DNA of 40,726 bases. Source: Chloroflexota bacterium. Lineage in GTDB: Bacteria > Chloroflexota > Limnocylindria > Limnocylindrales > CSP1-4. The translations under genes and the position numbers were made by a program. The stretch spans positions 1-40,726 of the forward strand of contig PMIE01000082.1 in assembly GCA_003156975.1 (NCBI GenBank). Direction: 5' to 3'. Shown here piece after piece: positions 7,857 to 20,814 of the stretch; positions within the stretch are counted from its first letter, which is position 1, and each line of letters starts with the position of its first letter. The notes under the pieces are model-generated. The model had not been told where the DNA came from. It worked only from the letters and a program-made list of their open reading frames with translations, and ran no database searches.

Positions 7857-8288
7857 TCAGTCGGCCTGTGTGGAAGGGGATGCAACCGGCTGGGTGGCGT
7901 CCGGCTGCGGATAGGTGGTGATCGCCGCGGGCTGCGCGGGCGCGGCCTCGACGACGCCCATGACGGGCTGGTACTGCACCGGAACCTGAGCCACGGGGGT
8001 CGGATCGCCCGGCTGACCAACGCCAATGGGCTGTGCGGGTGCCTGGGGCAGTGCCGGCGCCGCGGGCTGTGCGGGCGCCTGGGGCTGTGCGGGCGCCTGG
8101 GGCTCTGCCGGCGCCGTGACTTGAGCGATGGATCCGGTCACAGCTTCCTGAACCGGGCCGATTGCCTTCTGGAACTCGCGGAGGCTCTTGCCGATTGCAG
8201 CGCCAACCTCGGGCAGCTTGCCGGGTCCGACGACGATCAGGGCGATGACCAGAACAATCACCAGGTGGGCTGGCGTGAGTCCGAACAT
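7857..8288 (-). CDS. tatA: TatA-family twin-arginine translocase subunit with Pro/Gln-rich tail
   Basis: A 143-residue TatA/E protein, the pore-forming or membrane-weakening component of the Tat translocase. The ATG at 8288 has AAGGAAG upstream. The N terminus is MFGLTPAHLVIVLVIALIV, one transmembrane helix, followed by the hinge GPGKLPEVGAAIGKSLREF and the amphipathic helix. Beyond residue 60 the protein becomes a low-complexity Ala/Pro/Gln tail with repeated APAQP units, longer than in standard TatA (80-90 residues). It is transcribed between galT and galK. A second copy with the same GLTPAHLVI start lies at 20277. TatB is not separately evident, so TatA may serve both roles. Confidence 0.93.
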   Translation of the reverse strand: MFGLTPAHLVIVLVIALIVVGPGKLPEVGAAIGKSLREFQKAIGPVQEAVTGSIAQVTAPAEPQAPAQPQAPAQPAAPALPQAPAQPIGVGQPGDPTPVAQVPVQYQPVMGVVEAAPAQPAAITTYPQPDATQPVASPSTQAD

Positions 8289-8329
8289 GTGTCGCTTCCT
8301 TCCAACTTCGTTGCCTTGCCGAGCGTTCC

Positions 8330-9388
8330 TCAGCCGGCCGACTGGTCCAGCTTGGAGCTTACAGAGTCGATCGCCGAACGCAACCGATCTGCGGCAACTT
8401 CGGCCGTGATGTCTCGCTGCGACTCCGACAGAAGCTCGTACCCCACCATGAACTTCCTGACCGTCGCGTGGAGGAGCGGTGGATAGAAATGGGCGTGAAG
8501 CTGCCAATGCGGCCTCTCGACGCCGTCGAACGGGGCCTGATGCCATCCCATCGAATACGGGAAAGGCGCGTCGAACAATCCGTCGTAGCCACGCAGCAAC
8601 TCCACGAGCCGGCCCGAGAGCAGGTCTCGCTGGCGATCGCCCAGCTCCGGCAGCCGCGAGACTGGTCGGCGGGGGATGACGAGTGTCTCGAATGGCCAGG
8701 CGGCCCAGAACGGCACGACCACGAGCCAGTCATCGTCGCTGCCCAGGTCCCTCGGTCCGCCGACTTCCTGCTCGGCATAGTCGAGCAGGAGGCTGCGACC
8801 GGTGGCTTCAAAGTAGCTGCGTTGGGTAGCTTCTTCCTTCTCTCCTTCGCGCGGAATGGCGCTGCCGGCCCAGATCTGTCCGTGCGGGTGAGGATTCGAA
8901 GCGCCCATCGCCGATCCGCGGTTCTCGAAGACCTGGACCCACGGAAAAGACTTGCCCAGAGTCTCGGACTGCGCGGACCAGAGGTCCACGACGGTTCTGG
9001 CCTGAGCGGCGCTCATCAGCGACAGAGTCAGGTCGTGGCGCGGCGAGAAGCAGATGACCTTGCAGGTGCCCTGCTCGCTTGACGCCCGCAGCAGCCCGTC
9101 CTCGAATGACGCCACCGGCGAGTCCGGCTGGAGTGCGGCGAAGTCGTTGGTGAAGACGAACGTTGATTCGTACCTGGGATTCTGCTCGCCGTTCGCTCGG
9201 GTGTTGCCGGGGCACAGATAGCAGGATGGGTCGTAGGCCGGCACGTCGGCCAAAGGCGGAGCCTCGGCCGAACCACGCCATGGTCGGCTCGTCCGTTCAG
9301 CCGAAACCAACAGCCATTCTCCCGTCAGCGCGTTATAGCGGCGATGGGGCCGCGATAGGAGAGCGGTCGCAGATAGGTCTTTGTTCAC
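8330..9388 (-). CDS. galT: Galactose-1-phosphate uridylyltransferase
   Basis: GalT exchanges UMP between UDP-glucose and galactose-1-phosphate in the Leloir pathway. The 352-residue protein has the zinc-binding CYLC at residues 56-59, and the active-site HPHGQ with His167-Pro-His169 and Gln171, in which His169 should carry the UMP. Other family blocks are ENRGSAMGASNPHPH, VVPFWAAWPFETLVIPRR and HFYPPLL. The start is GTG at 9388, which overlaps the stop of the upstream regulator by four bases (GTGA), so the two are translationally coupled. tatA follows 41 bases downstream. galE is not in the window, so the UDP-galactose epimerase must be encoded elsewhere. Confidence 0.96.
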   Translation of the reverse strand: MNKDLSATALLSRPHRRYNALTGEWLLVSAERTSRPWRGSAEAPPLADVPAYDPSCYLCPGNTRANGEQNPRYESTFVFTNDFAALQPDSPVASFEDGLLRASSEQGTCKVICFSPRHDLTLSLMSAAQARTVVDLWSAQSETLGKSFPWVQVFENRGSAMGASNPHPHGQIWAGSAIPREGEKEEATQRSYFEATGRSLLLDYAEQEVGGPRDLGSDDDWLVVVPFWAAWPFETLVIPRRPVSRLPELGDRQRDLLSGRLVELLRGYDGLFDAPFPYSMGWHQAPFDGVERPHWQLHAHFYPPLLHATVRKFMVGYELLSESQRDITAEVAADRLRSAIDSVSSKLDQSAG

Positions 9389-10287
9389 TCGGGCTCCCGG
9401 GACTTGTATGGACTGGCAGGGTCAACCCCCTCGCTCGTGATTGTCTGCACGTTGCCTGTCGCAACGTCCGCGAGCAGCAGCCGTCGGACCGCCGTCGTTA
9501 TCTGGCTGCAGGCCGAAGGGTCGAGGCCGGTGTCGGTGACGATTGTGTCGGCGTCTTCCAGCCGCGCTACCGAGCTGATGCCGACGACGCCCCATTTCGT
9601 ATGGTCCGCAAGGACGATCAGGCGTCGGCCTGCCTCGATCAGAGCTCGGTTCGTCTCCGCCTCGAGGATGTTAGGCGTCGTGAAGCCGGATCTCGGATCC
9701 ATCCCATGAATTCCCATGAAGACGCTGTCAACATGCAGCGACCGGATGAAATCGACTGTGAACGGTCCTACGAGTGCGTCGGAAAGGGTGCGAACACCGC
9801 CGCTGAGAATGACCGTCTGGTCCGGTCGGCCGTCCTTGTGGAGGACGTCTGCCACCGGCACCGAATTGGTCAGGACCGTCAGACCGGGAACGTCGGTGAG
9901 GTGTTTGGCAAGCTCGAAGGTCGTGGTTCCGGCCGAGATGGCGATCGCCGTTCCGGGCGTAACCAGGCTGGCGGCGGCGGCCGCGATCAGCGTCTTCTCG
10001 CTCTGCATGAGCGTTGACTTGATCGTGAACCCCGGCTCGAACTGGGAACTCCCCTCCACGGCCGTGGCGCCGCCGTGGACCTTCTCAATCAACCCGAGTT
10101 CGTTCAGAACCTCGAGATCGCGCCGGATGGTCATGTCCGAAACGCCCAGCGCGCGGACCAAATCTGCCACTCGAACCGCGCCCTCCTCGCGCACGCGTTC
10201 GAGAATCAGGGTCTGGCGCTGCCGTGCCAGTGCGGGCCTCCTGGCACTCGCATCCAGATCCTGCGGTGTCTCCACTACTCGCTCCAA
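9385..10287 (-). CDS. DeoR/GlpR-family transcriptional regulator of the galactose locus
   Basis: A 300-residue DeoR-family repressor. Residues about 23-80 form the winged helix-turn-helix, with RQTLILERVREEGAVRVADL and the recognition helix VSDMTIRRDLEVL followed by the wing motif KVHGGAT. The C-terminal DeoRC sugar-phosphate sensor contains ISAGTTTFELAKHL, ILSGGV, HGMDPRSGFTT and VLADHTKWG, all typical. Such proteins usually respond to a phosphorylated sugar; here galactose-1-phosphate or tagatose-phosphate would fit. The open frame begins at TTG (10287); the GTG at 10275 has a better-spaced GGAG and may be the true start. It is the first gene of the minus arm and divergent from the sugar-binding protein gene. 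Confidence 0.93.
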   Translation of the reverse strand: MERVVETPQDLDASARRPALARQRQTLILERVREEGAVRVADLVRALGVSDMTIRRDLEVLNELGLIEKVHGGATAVEGSSQFEPGFTIKSTLMQSEKTLIAAAAASLVTPGTAIAISAGTTTFELAKHLTDVPGLTVLTNSVPVADVLHKDGRPDQTVILSGGVRTLSDALVGPFTVDFIRSLHVDSVFMGIHGMDPRSGFTTPNILEAETNRALIEAGRRLIVLADHTKWGVVGISSVARLEDADTIVTDTGLDPSACSQITTAVRRLLLADVATGNVQTITSEGVDPASPYKSREPE

Positions 10288-10431
10288 TTCCTCGTGGGCC
10301 GTTCCTCTCCGGCGGATGGCGTGCCTACACCACCCCCTTCCAATGTTCTATTCGCTTGCAATCGTGCCGCCATCGAAGCCGAAAGTCAACCGATCCAACC
10401 AGAATCCAAAGGTTCCCAACGCTAAATCCCC

Positions 10432-10461
10432 TTGACAGTTGGAATGGCGCGGCCGGACAAT
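10432..10461 (+). promoter_or_regulatory. Sigma-70-like promoter of the galactoside transport operon
   Basis: A perfect -35 TTGACA at 10432-10437 is followed after 18 bases by GACAAT at 10456-10461, matching four of six bases of the -10. The expected transcription start is near 10468, about 60 bases before the sugar-binding protein gene. It lies within the 240-bp divergent region shared with the regulator gene. Confidence 0.6.
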
Positions 10462-10474
10462 CGCCCAGTCTTGT

Positions 10475-10491
10475 TGGTTCCTGTTGAACCA
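10475..10491. promoter_or_regulatory. Candidate operator palindrome
   Basis: TGGTTC at 10475-10480 and GAACCA at 10486-10491 form a perfect 6-bp inverted repeat with a 5-bp spacer, placed just after the predicted transcription start. This is the right position for repression, plausibly by the divergent DeoR-type protein. Related half-sites (GGTTC at 10411, CCAACC near 10395) lie upstream. Confidence 0.4.
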
Positions 10492-10529
10492 CGGCCGTTT
10501 ACGTGTCGTGGAGGGAGGAGTAACAGTTA

Positions 10530-11954
10530 ATGGCAGATCAAGAGAACCGCGCCGGCTTGCTCTCTGGTGGGCAGGTATCGAGGCGAGAGATCCTCAAGAA
10601 GGGCCTGATCGGCGCAGCCGGACTTACCGTGCTGCCGGCGGTCATCGCCGCGTGCAGTAGTAGCTCGACGGCTACATCCACCCCCGCCGCACCGGTTGCT
10701 ACGCCGGCCGGTGCCACGCCCCCGCCAGCGGCGACCCCGGCCGCGGCTACCGGCAAGGTCACCCTCGGGTCCAACCTCTCGGACGCCACGCCCAAGGCGG
10801 CCCTCGCTGCTGCGGTCGCCGCGTTCAATGTGGCGAACCCGGGCATCACTGTGACGACCAACACGATCGATCACAACACGTTCCAGACCACCCTCAATAC
10901 CTACCTTGGGGCAACGCCTGAGGACGTCATCACCTGGTTCTCCGGCTATCGCATGCGTGCGTTCGCCGATCAGGGCCTCTTCGTTGACATCTCCGACCTG
11001 TGGGCCGGCGCGACTGGCAAGCTGTACACGGACGCTGTCAAGACTGCGTGCACCTCGTACGACGGCAAGCAGTACATGATTCCGTTCGACACATACGCTT
11101 GGACGGTCTACTACGTTCCGAGCCTGTGGAAGGCCAAGGGATACACCGTCCCGACGACTCTCGCAGACTTCAAGACCCTCGCTGCCAAGATGAAGAACGA
11201 TGGCATCGTCCCGATTGGCCTCGGCCAGAAGGACGGATGGCCGGCCATGGGCACGTTCGACATCATCGACCTGCGCGAGAACGGCTACCAGTTCCACGTC
11301 GACCTGATGGCCGGCAAGAACAAGTGGACCGACCCGAAGGTTGCCAACGTCTTCAACGTTTGGAAGGACCTCCTTCCCTACTACCAGACCGGCGCCGCAG
11401 GCCGAAACTGGCAGGATGCCGTCAACGGCCTCCTCGCCAAGACCACAGGCATGATGCTTCAGCCTCAGGCCGTTCAGGTTGCCATCGAGCTTGAGAAGAC
11501 CAAGCCCGGCACTCTGGCCGACCTCGACTTCTTCTCTTGGCCGGGCCACGGGAAGGGCTTCGATGACGAGGCTGCTCTCGACGCGCCGATCGACGGGTTC
11601 ATGCTCGCCAAGAACTCGCCGAACCTCGCCGCGGACACGGCCAGCGCCAAGACGCTGCTCGCGTTCTTCGGTCTGGGCGCTACCCAGGGCATCTACGCCA
11701 AGGCCGACTCGAGCCTCATCGCTGTTGCGAGCGACGCGGACACCAGTGGCTACACCGCGCTTCAGAAGAAGCAGGTCGCAGTCATCGGCGCCGCCAAGAA
11801 GCTCACTCAGTTCCTTGACCGCGACTCCAACCCGGCCTTCACCGGCCCCAACGGCATGGGCAGCTTCCTGATCGACTTCCTCTCGAAGCCGGACCAGGAT
11901 CTGACCCCGTTCCTGGCGAAGATCCAGGCCTTCCAGGACTCCCTGGGCTCCTAG
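10530..11954 (+). CDS. CUT1 sugar ABC transporter substrate-binding lipoprotein with Tat signal
   Basis: Extracytoplasmic sugar receptor, 474 residues, of the carbohydrate uptake 1 family. The N terminus reads VSRREILKKGLIG, a twin-arginine motif (Arg18-Arg19) close to the S-R-R-x-F-L-K consensus, followed by a mild hydrophobic region and the lipobox VIAAC, with Cys42 for lipid attachment. A Ser/Thr/Ala/Pro-rich linker of about 30 residues tethers the mature domain to the membrane. The mature domain has FNVANPGITVTT and PEDVITWFSGYRMRAFADQG, typical of extracellular solute-binding family 1. AGGAG lies nine bases before the ATG. Two permease genes follow. It should export folded via Tat, whose genes lie just across the promoter region. 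The linked galactosidases suggest raffinose-, melibiose- or lactose-like ligands. Confidence 0.93.
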   Translation: MADQENRAGLLSGGQVSRREILKKGLIGAAGLTVLPAVIAACSSSSTATSTPAAPVATPAGATPPPAATPAAATGKVTLGSNLSDATPKAALAAAVAAFNVANPGITVTTNTIDHNTFQTTLNTYLGATPEDVITWFSGYRMRAFADQGLFVDISDLWAGATGKLYTDAVKTACTSYDGKQYMIPFDTYAWTVYYVPSLWKAKGYTVPTTLADFKTLAAKMKNDGIVPIGLGQKDGWPAMGTFDIIDLRENGYQFHVDLMAGKNKWTDPKVANVFNVWKDLLPYYQTGAAGRNWQDAVNGLLAKTTGMMLQPQAVQVAIELEKTKPGTLADLDFFSWPGHGKGFDDEAALDAPIDGFMLAKNSPNLAADTASAKTLLAFFGLGATQGIYAKADSSLIAVASDADTSGYTALQKKQVAVIGAAKKLTQFLDRDSNPAFTGPNGMGSFLIDFLSKPDQDLTPFLAKIQAFQDSLGS

Positions 11955-11998
11955 GCCTGATCTAAGCCATTCAATCCTCGTAGTCTTTGAGCGGTTTG

Positions 11999-13093
11999 AT
12001 GCCTGACAAAGCAGCATCTGCGGCCGCCTCCGTCCAGCCCGGTGACCCCGGGCTGGCGGGGGCGGCTGTCACTCCTTCTACGCGCCTGTTTGATCGGTTC
12101 CCCTTCAACCGGATGCCGTTCATCGGGCGCCAGCGGTGGCACCTTCTGACACGCCGAGACAAGTTTGTTCTGGCGTTGATGGTGGGCATCCCGCTCGTAC
12201 TCGATATCGCCCTGATATGGGGGTCGATCGTCGTCGATTTCCTGTGGTCCCTCACGGACTGGCACGGAAACGGCGCTATCACAGGGGGCGGGGTAGGGCA
12301 CCAGTACGTCGGCCTGAACAACTACGGCCAGCTCTTCACTGGAACTTACCCGTTCTTCTGGACGGCGGCCTTGCACAACGTGTTCTGGCTGGCCTTCCTC
12401 ATGTTCGTGGCCACACCGCTGGGCATTCTGATGGCGGTGATCCTCGATGGACACATCAAGGGCATGGCCTTCTACCGGACCGTCTTCTACCTGCCGGTCG
12501 TGCTCTCCCTTGCCCTCGTCGGCATCATCTGGCAGCTGCAATACGCGCCGGACTGGGACCGCGGCTTCATAAACGGCACGTTGCACTTCTTCGGCTACCA
12601 GGTGCCACTCATCAAGGACATTCCGTTTGTGGGCAAATGGTTCCGGGACGTATCTACGACGGACTGGGTGGGCGGTCCGCTGTCCATCATTCCCACTGTC
12701 ATCGCGGCTACCTGGCGCCACGTGGGTTACGTCACGATCCTCTATCTGGCAGGCCTGAAGGGCTTTGACCCGACGCTCCGGGAGGCTGCCGCGATTGACG
12801 GCGCCAATTCCCGGCAGACCTTCTTCAAGGTCGTGTTCCCGGTGATGAAGCCCATCAACATCATGATCGTGGTGATCACGACGATCGAAGCCCTGCGTGC
12901 GTTCGATCTCGCCTTCATCACGAATGGCGGCCGCAGCCCCTTGGAGTTGCTGTCGACCCTTATTACCAACAACGCCCTTAGCGAATCGACCCGCATTGGG
13001 TTCGGCTCGGCGATCGCCGTCATTCTTGCGATCGTCTCGCTGGTCCCGATCGTGATCTTCCTGGCGATGACGATGCGTGAGGAGAAGAAGTGA
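11999..13093 (+). CDS. CUT1 sugar ABC transporter permease 1
   Basis: MalF/UgpA-type inner-membrane subunit, 364 residues from the ATG at 11999 (an in-frame TTG at 11987 is possible). After a long polar N terminus of about 60 residues it has helices starting at FVLALMVGIPLVLDIALIW and continues with the binding-protein-dependent transport fold. The EAA loop that docks the ATPase reads EAAAIDGANSRQTFFKVVFPVMKP in shortened form EAAAIDGA...FPVMKP, with the invariant Gly. A periplasmic insertion of about 50 residues lies between the third and fourth helices (around GYQVPLIKDIPFVGKW). It overlaps the second permease by four bases (GTGA). No ATPase gene accompanies the pair. Confidence 0.93.
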   Translation: MPDKAASAAASVQPGDPGLAGAAVTPSTRLFDRFPFNRMPFIGRQRWHLLTRRDKFVLALMVGIPLVLDIALIWGSIVVDFLWSLTDWHGNGAITGGGVGHQYVGLNNYGQLFTGTYPFFWTAALHNVFWLAFLMFVATPLGILMAVILDGHIKGMAFYRTVFYLPVVLSLALVGIIWQLQYAPDWDRGFINGTLHFFGYQVPLIKDIPFVGKWFRDVSTTDWVGGPLSIIPTVIAATWRHVGYVTILYLAGLKGFDPTLREAAAIDGANSRQTFFKVVFPVMKPINIMIVVITTIEALRAFDLAFITNGGRSPLELLSTLITNNALSESTRIGFGSAIAVILAIVSLVPIVIFLAMTMREEKK

Positions 13094-14154
13094 GCGACGC
13101 CGAATCCACACCCGGCGCCGCCTTCACGCCCGGCGTCGCACCAAGCGAAGAGGCTGCCAGAGCTCGCGCTAAGGACATGCCGTTCGACCTAATCGACGCT
13201 TCCGACGCGGCCGCGAAGGATCGCGAAACAGCTAGTGCCACGGAACGAGCCCTCGCCCGTGGAGCCGTGCTGAAGCGGAAGCGCGGTGGGATCAAACCCC
13301 GTCGCGTGGGGCTATACGCGTTCCTGGTGACGATCACCTTCATCTGGATGATGCCGTTGCTGGTCGCGGTGTACGAAGCCCTGCGCACGAACGGGGACGT
13401 GATCCAGAACGGCATATTCTCGCTGCCCCATGGTCTGACTCTCGACAACTTCATAACAGCTTGGGGCAGCACGACACCAGACTTCCCGCAGGCCTACGCG
13501 AACACGCTGATAGTCACGATACCGTCGGTGATCATCGTGCTCCTCATCGGGTCGATGGTTGCGTACGCCGTCTCAAAGTACAGCTGGCGCGCCAACCTGC
13601 TCGTCCTCATGATCTTCACCGCAGGAAACCTGCTGCCTCAACAGGCCATCATCCTGCCGATGTACCGCCTCTTCAGCACGCACCTGTTGCCGTGGCCTTT
13701 CACTGACAACGGGGGCACCCTTCTATACAACCAGTACATCGGGCTCATCTTCATCCACGTCCTGTTCCAGTTGGGCTTCGTCGTCTTCGTGCTCAGCAAC
13801 TACATGAAGACGCTGGGCACCGAGATCATCGAGTCTGCCCTGGTGGATGGCGCCGGCGTGGTCAGGATCTGGGCCAGCATCGTCATGCCGCTCTGCAAGC
13901 CCGCAGTCGCGGCAATGGCGACTCTGGAGTTCACGTTCATCTACAACGACTTCTTCTGGGCTCTCACATTGATGTCGACTCAGGACAAGCGGCCCATCAC
14001 CGCTGCCCTGAACACGATCCAAGGCCAGTACTACACCAACTACAACCTTCTCGCGGCGGCCGCTCTGTTGGCCGCAGTCCCAACGGTTCTGGTGTTCCTG
14101 GCCTTGCAGCGCTACTTCGTCAGCGGCCTGACGCTTGGTTCCACCAAGGGCTAG
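13090..14154 (+). CDS. CUT1 sugar ABC transporter permease 2
   Basis: MalG/UgpE-type subunit, 354 residues, starting at GTG coupled to the stop of permease 1. The first 75 residues are charged and Ala-rich and unusually long for this subunit, which normally starts near the first helix (here LYAFLVTITFIWMMPLLVAV). Six helices follow. The EAA motif is ESALVDGAGVVRIWASIVMP, with Asp-Gly conserved, and the C terminus ends with RYFVSGLTLGSTKG, the common R-Y-F/L-V-x-G-L-x-x-G-A/S-x-K-G tail of the family. Together with permease 1 it forms the channel for the oligosaccharide delivered by the Tat-type lipoprotein. Confidence 0.94.
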   Translation: MSDAESTPGAAFTPGVAPSEEAARARAKDMPFDLIDASDAAAKDRETASATERALARGAVLKRKRGGIKPRRVGLYAFLVTITFIWMMPLLVAVYEALRTNGDVIQNGIFSLPHGLTLDNFITAWGSTTPDFPQAYANTLIVTIPSVIIVLLIGSMVAYAVSKYSWRANLLVLMIFTAGNLLPQQAIILPMYRLFSTHLLPWPFTDNGGTLLYNQYIGLIFIHVLFQLGFVVFVLSNYMKTLGTEIIESALVDGAGVVRIWASIVMPLCKPAVAAMATLEFTFIYNDFFWALTLMSTQDKRPITAALNTIQGQYYTNYNLLAAAALLAAVPTVLVFLALQRYFVSGLTLGSTKG

Positions 14155-14202
14155 CCGGCCGAGATCCTTTGCGCTGCGTTCCAACGGGCGACGAGTATTC
14201 TC

Positions 14203-14232
14203 AAAGGCGGACGACGAAAGTCGTCCGCCTTT
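14203..14232 (+). terminator. Perfect 13-bp hairpin with GAAA tetraloop
   Basis: The arms AAAGGCGGACGAC and GTCGTCCGCCTTT pair without mismatch around a GAAA tetraloop, a very stable combination. Only three U residues end the right arm and CAACTC follows, so it is a weak intrinsic terminator at best. In an operon it may partially stop transcription or protect the 3' end of the transporter mRNA, so transporter and glycosidase levels differ. It ends 27 bases before the alpha-galactosidase start. Confidence 0.75.
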
Positions 14233-14259
14233 CAACTCTCCGGACCAGGTGGGAGCACG

Positions 14260-19612
<5,353 letters not shown>

Positions 19613-19627
19613 CTCAACGAGACCTGG

Positions 19628-20023
19628 TCAGTGCGGTCCGATCCAGGCGCCGACGACTACGCCGGCCACCGCGGCCGCCACGGCTATGACGGCCATCAGC
19701 GGCAAAGCAAATCGGACCCAGGGTCCGGCAACCGGCGTTCGGCCGTCCAGCGTCCGGCGCCCGCGGGTTTCTCGTGTCGAGACGAGAAGCCAGCGTGTGG
19801 CGACCCCGAACGGCAGGAACGCGAGCGCCACGAGAGGGAGCGAGAAGATGCCCATGCCGTGGGCCACGTATGCGGCCGCGACGATCAATACCAACGACAA
19901 GATGGCCAACGCCCCCTCGGCGAGCGTTCGCGACCGAACCGGCCGACCGGGCCGCCCCCTCGCGAGCCACCACACCGCAAACGCCCCGAATGCAACGGCA
20001 CCCATGAGCAACAGCCATTTCAT
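19628..20023 (-). CDS. Small four-helix membrane protein of unknown function
   Basis: Unrecognised. From the ATG at 20023 it has 131 residues, although the frame is open to 20194; the start is chosen because MKWLLLMGAVAFGAFAV begins a membrane helix directly. Four hydrophobic segments are visible, at about 2-21, 35-58, 61-80 and 101-125, joined by Arg-rich loops (RGRPGRPVRSR and RETRGRRTLDGR). Basic loops alternate with hydrophobic stretches as the positive-inside rule predicts. It faces the end of the beta-galactosidase gene and is divergent from the second tatA. No motif or partner suggests a function. Confidence 0.6.
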   Translation of the reverse strand: MKWLLLMGAVAFGAFAVWWLARGRPGRPVRSRTLAEGALAILSLVLIVAAAYVAHGMGIFSLPLVALAFLPFGVATRWLLVSTRETRGRRTLDGRTPVAGPWVRFALPLMAVIAVAAAVAGVVVGAWIGPH

Positions 20024-20276
20024 GACTGCATAGTCTAGAGGCGGTTGGGATTGGCCAAACGTCCCGGAGAAGCGGCGTGCCGACTGTCGTTCCGCGCTCC
20101 CGTCCGGGTCCACAGGAGTATTCTTAGCACGTGCAGTAGTCGTTCCCACTAACCAACAGGTTGCGGGTTGCGAGCCGCCTCTACCGGCGGGCACAACACC
20201 CGGAGCTGCGAGTTTCAGCCGCAGCGAAGCGAGATCAGCGAGGCGCTCCCGAGGGCGACCTCAAGGAGAAGCAGCC

Positions 20277-20591
20277 ATGCCGTGGGGACTCACTCCAGCT
20301 CATCTGGTAATCCTTCTCATCATCGTGTTGGTAATCGTCGGCCCGGGCAAGCTGCCCGACACGGGTGCCGCTATCGGTAAGGCTCTGCGCGGCTTCAAGA
20401 ATGAGATGGACGGCGTTGACACCAAGCAGGCCACCGCTCAGCAGCCGGCCCCGCCCGTTCAGCCGCCCGCTCAGGCCCCGGTTCAGTACCAGGCCCAGCC
20501 GGTCGCACCGGTATACCAGGCGCCCGTAGCTGCTCCTACCGTGCCGCAGCAGCCGGTTACGCCGCCCGCCGAGCCGCCCGCCCAGGGCTGA
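20277..20591 (+). CDS. tatA: Second TatA-family translocase subunit
   Basis: A 104-residue TatA-like protein with AAGGAG eight bases before its ATG. MPWGLTPAHLVILLIIVLVIV is the transmembrane helix; GPGKLPDTGAAIGKALRGF is the hinge and start of the amphipathic helix. The tail from about residue 55 is rich in Pro, Gln and Ala with repeated QAPVQYQAQP-like units, parallel to the tail of the tatA at 7857 and about 40 residues shorter. The shared GLTPAHLVI opening shows the two are paralogues. It stands alone on the plus strand. Division of labour (TatA versus TatB- or TatE-like roles) cannot be told from sequence. Confidence 0.92.
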   Translation: MPWGLTPAHLVILLIIVLVIVGPGKLPDTGAAIGKALRGFKNEMDGVDTKQATAQQPAPPVQPPAQAPVQYQAQPVAPVYQAPVAAPTVPQQPVTPPAEPPAQG

Positions 20592-20627
20592 GTTCGAGGT
20601 CTGGTGGCTGACTGACCCCTACTGGCG

Positions 20628-20646
20628 GTGGCGCCGCCGGCGCCAC
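20628..20646. terminator. Hairpin downstream of second tatA
   Basis: GTGGCGCC and GGCGCCAC pair perfectly around a 3-base loop, 36 bases after the tatA stop. There is no U-tract, so it is a structural stop or mRNA-end stabiliser rather than a canonical terminator. Confidence 0.4.
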
Positions 20647-20708
20647 GTCGAGCGGTGGTGCTGCGGGCCTGATCGACGAGTGCGCCAAATGAACGAGGCC
20701 TTTGCCCG

Positions 20709-20743
20709 ATAGGGCGGTCGGGTCTCAATCGCCGCCCTATACT
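20709..20743 (+). promoter_or_regulatory. Inverted repeat overlapping a -10 box
   Basis: ATAGGGCGG (20709-20717) and CCGCCCTAT (20732-20740) are a perfect 9-bp inverted repeat. The right arm runs into TATACT (20738-20743), a good -10, 71 bases before the next gene. No -35 consensus is found at the right distance, so a regulator-dependent promoter is possible. The repeat could also be the tail-end hairpin of the tatA transcript. Confidence 0.4.
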
Positions 20744-20814
20744 CGGTCGGCAGGTTCGCGCAGCTCGGTCCGAGCATTCGCCGCGCGGCCACATCGAACG
20801 GGAGGAGACACGGG

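Noticed and set aside
10527-12017. Long minus-strand open frame (496 codons) opposite the sugar-binding protein gene
   Set aside because: It is antisense to a protein with a clear signal peptide and family motifs, and its translation is charge-rich, low in aromatic residues and without recognisable domains, as expected for high-GC shadow frames.
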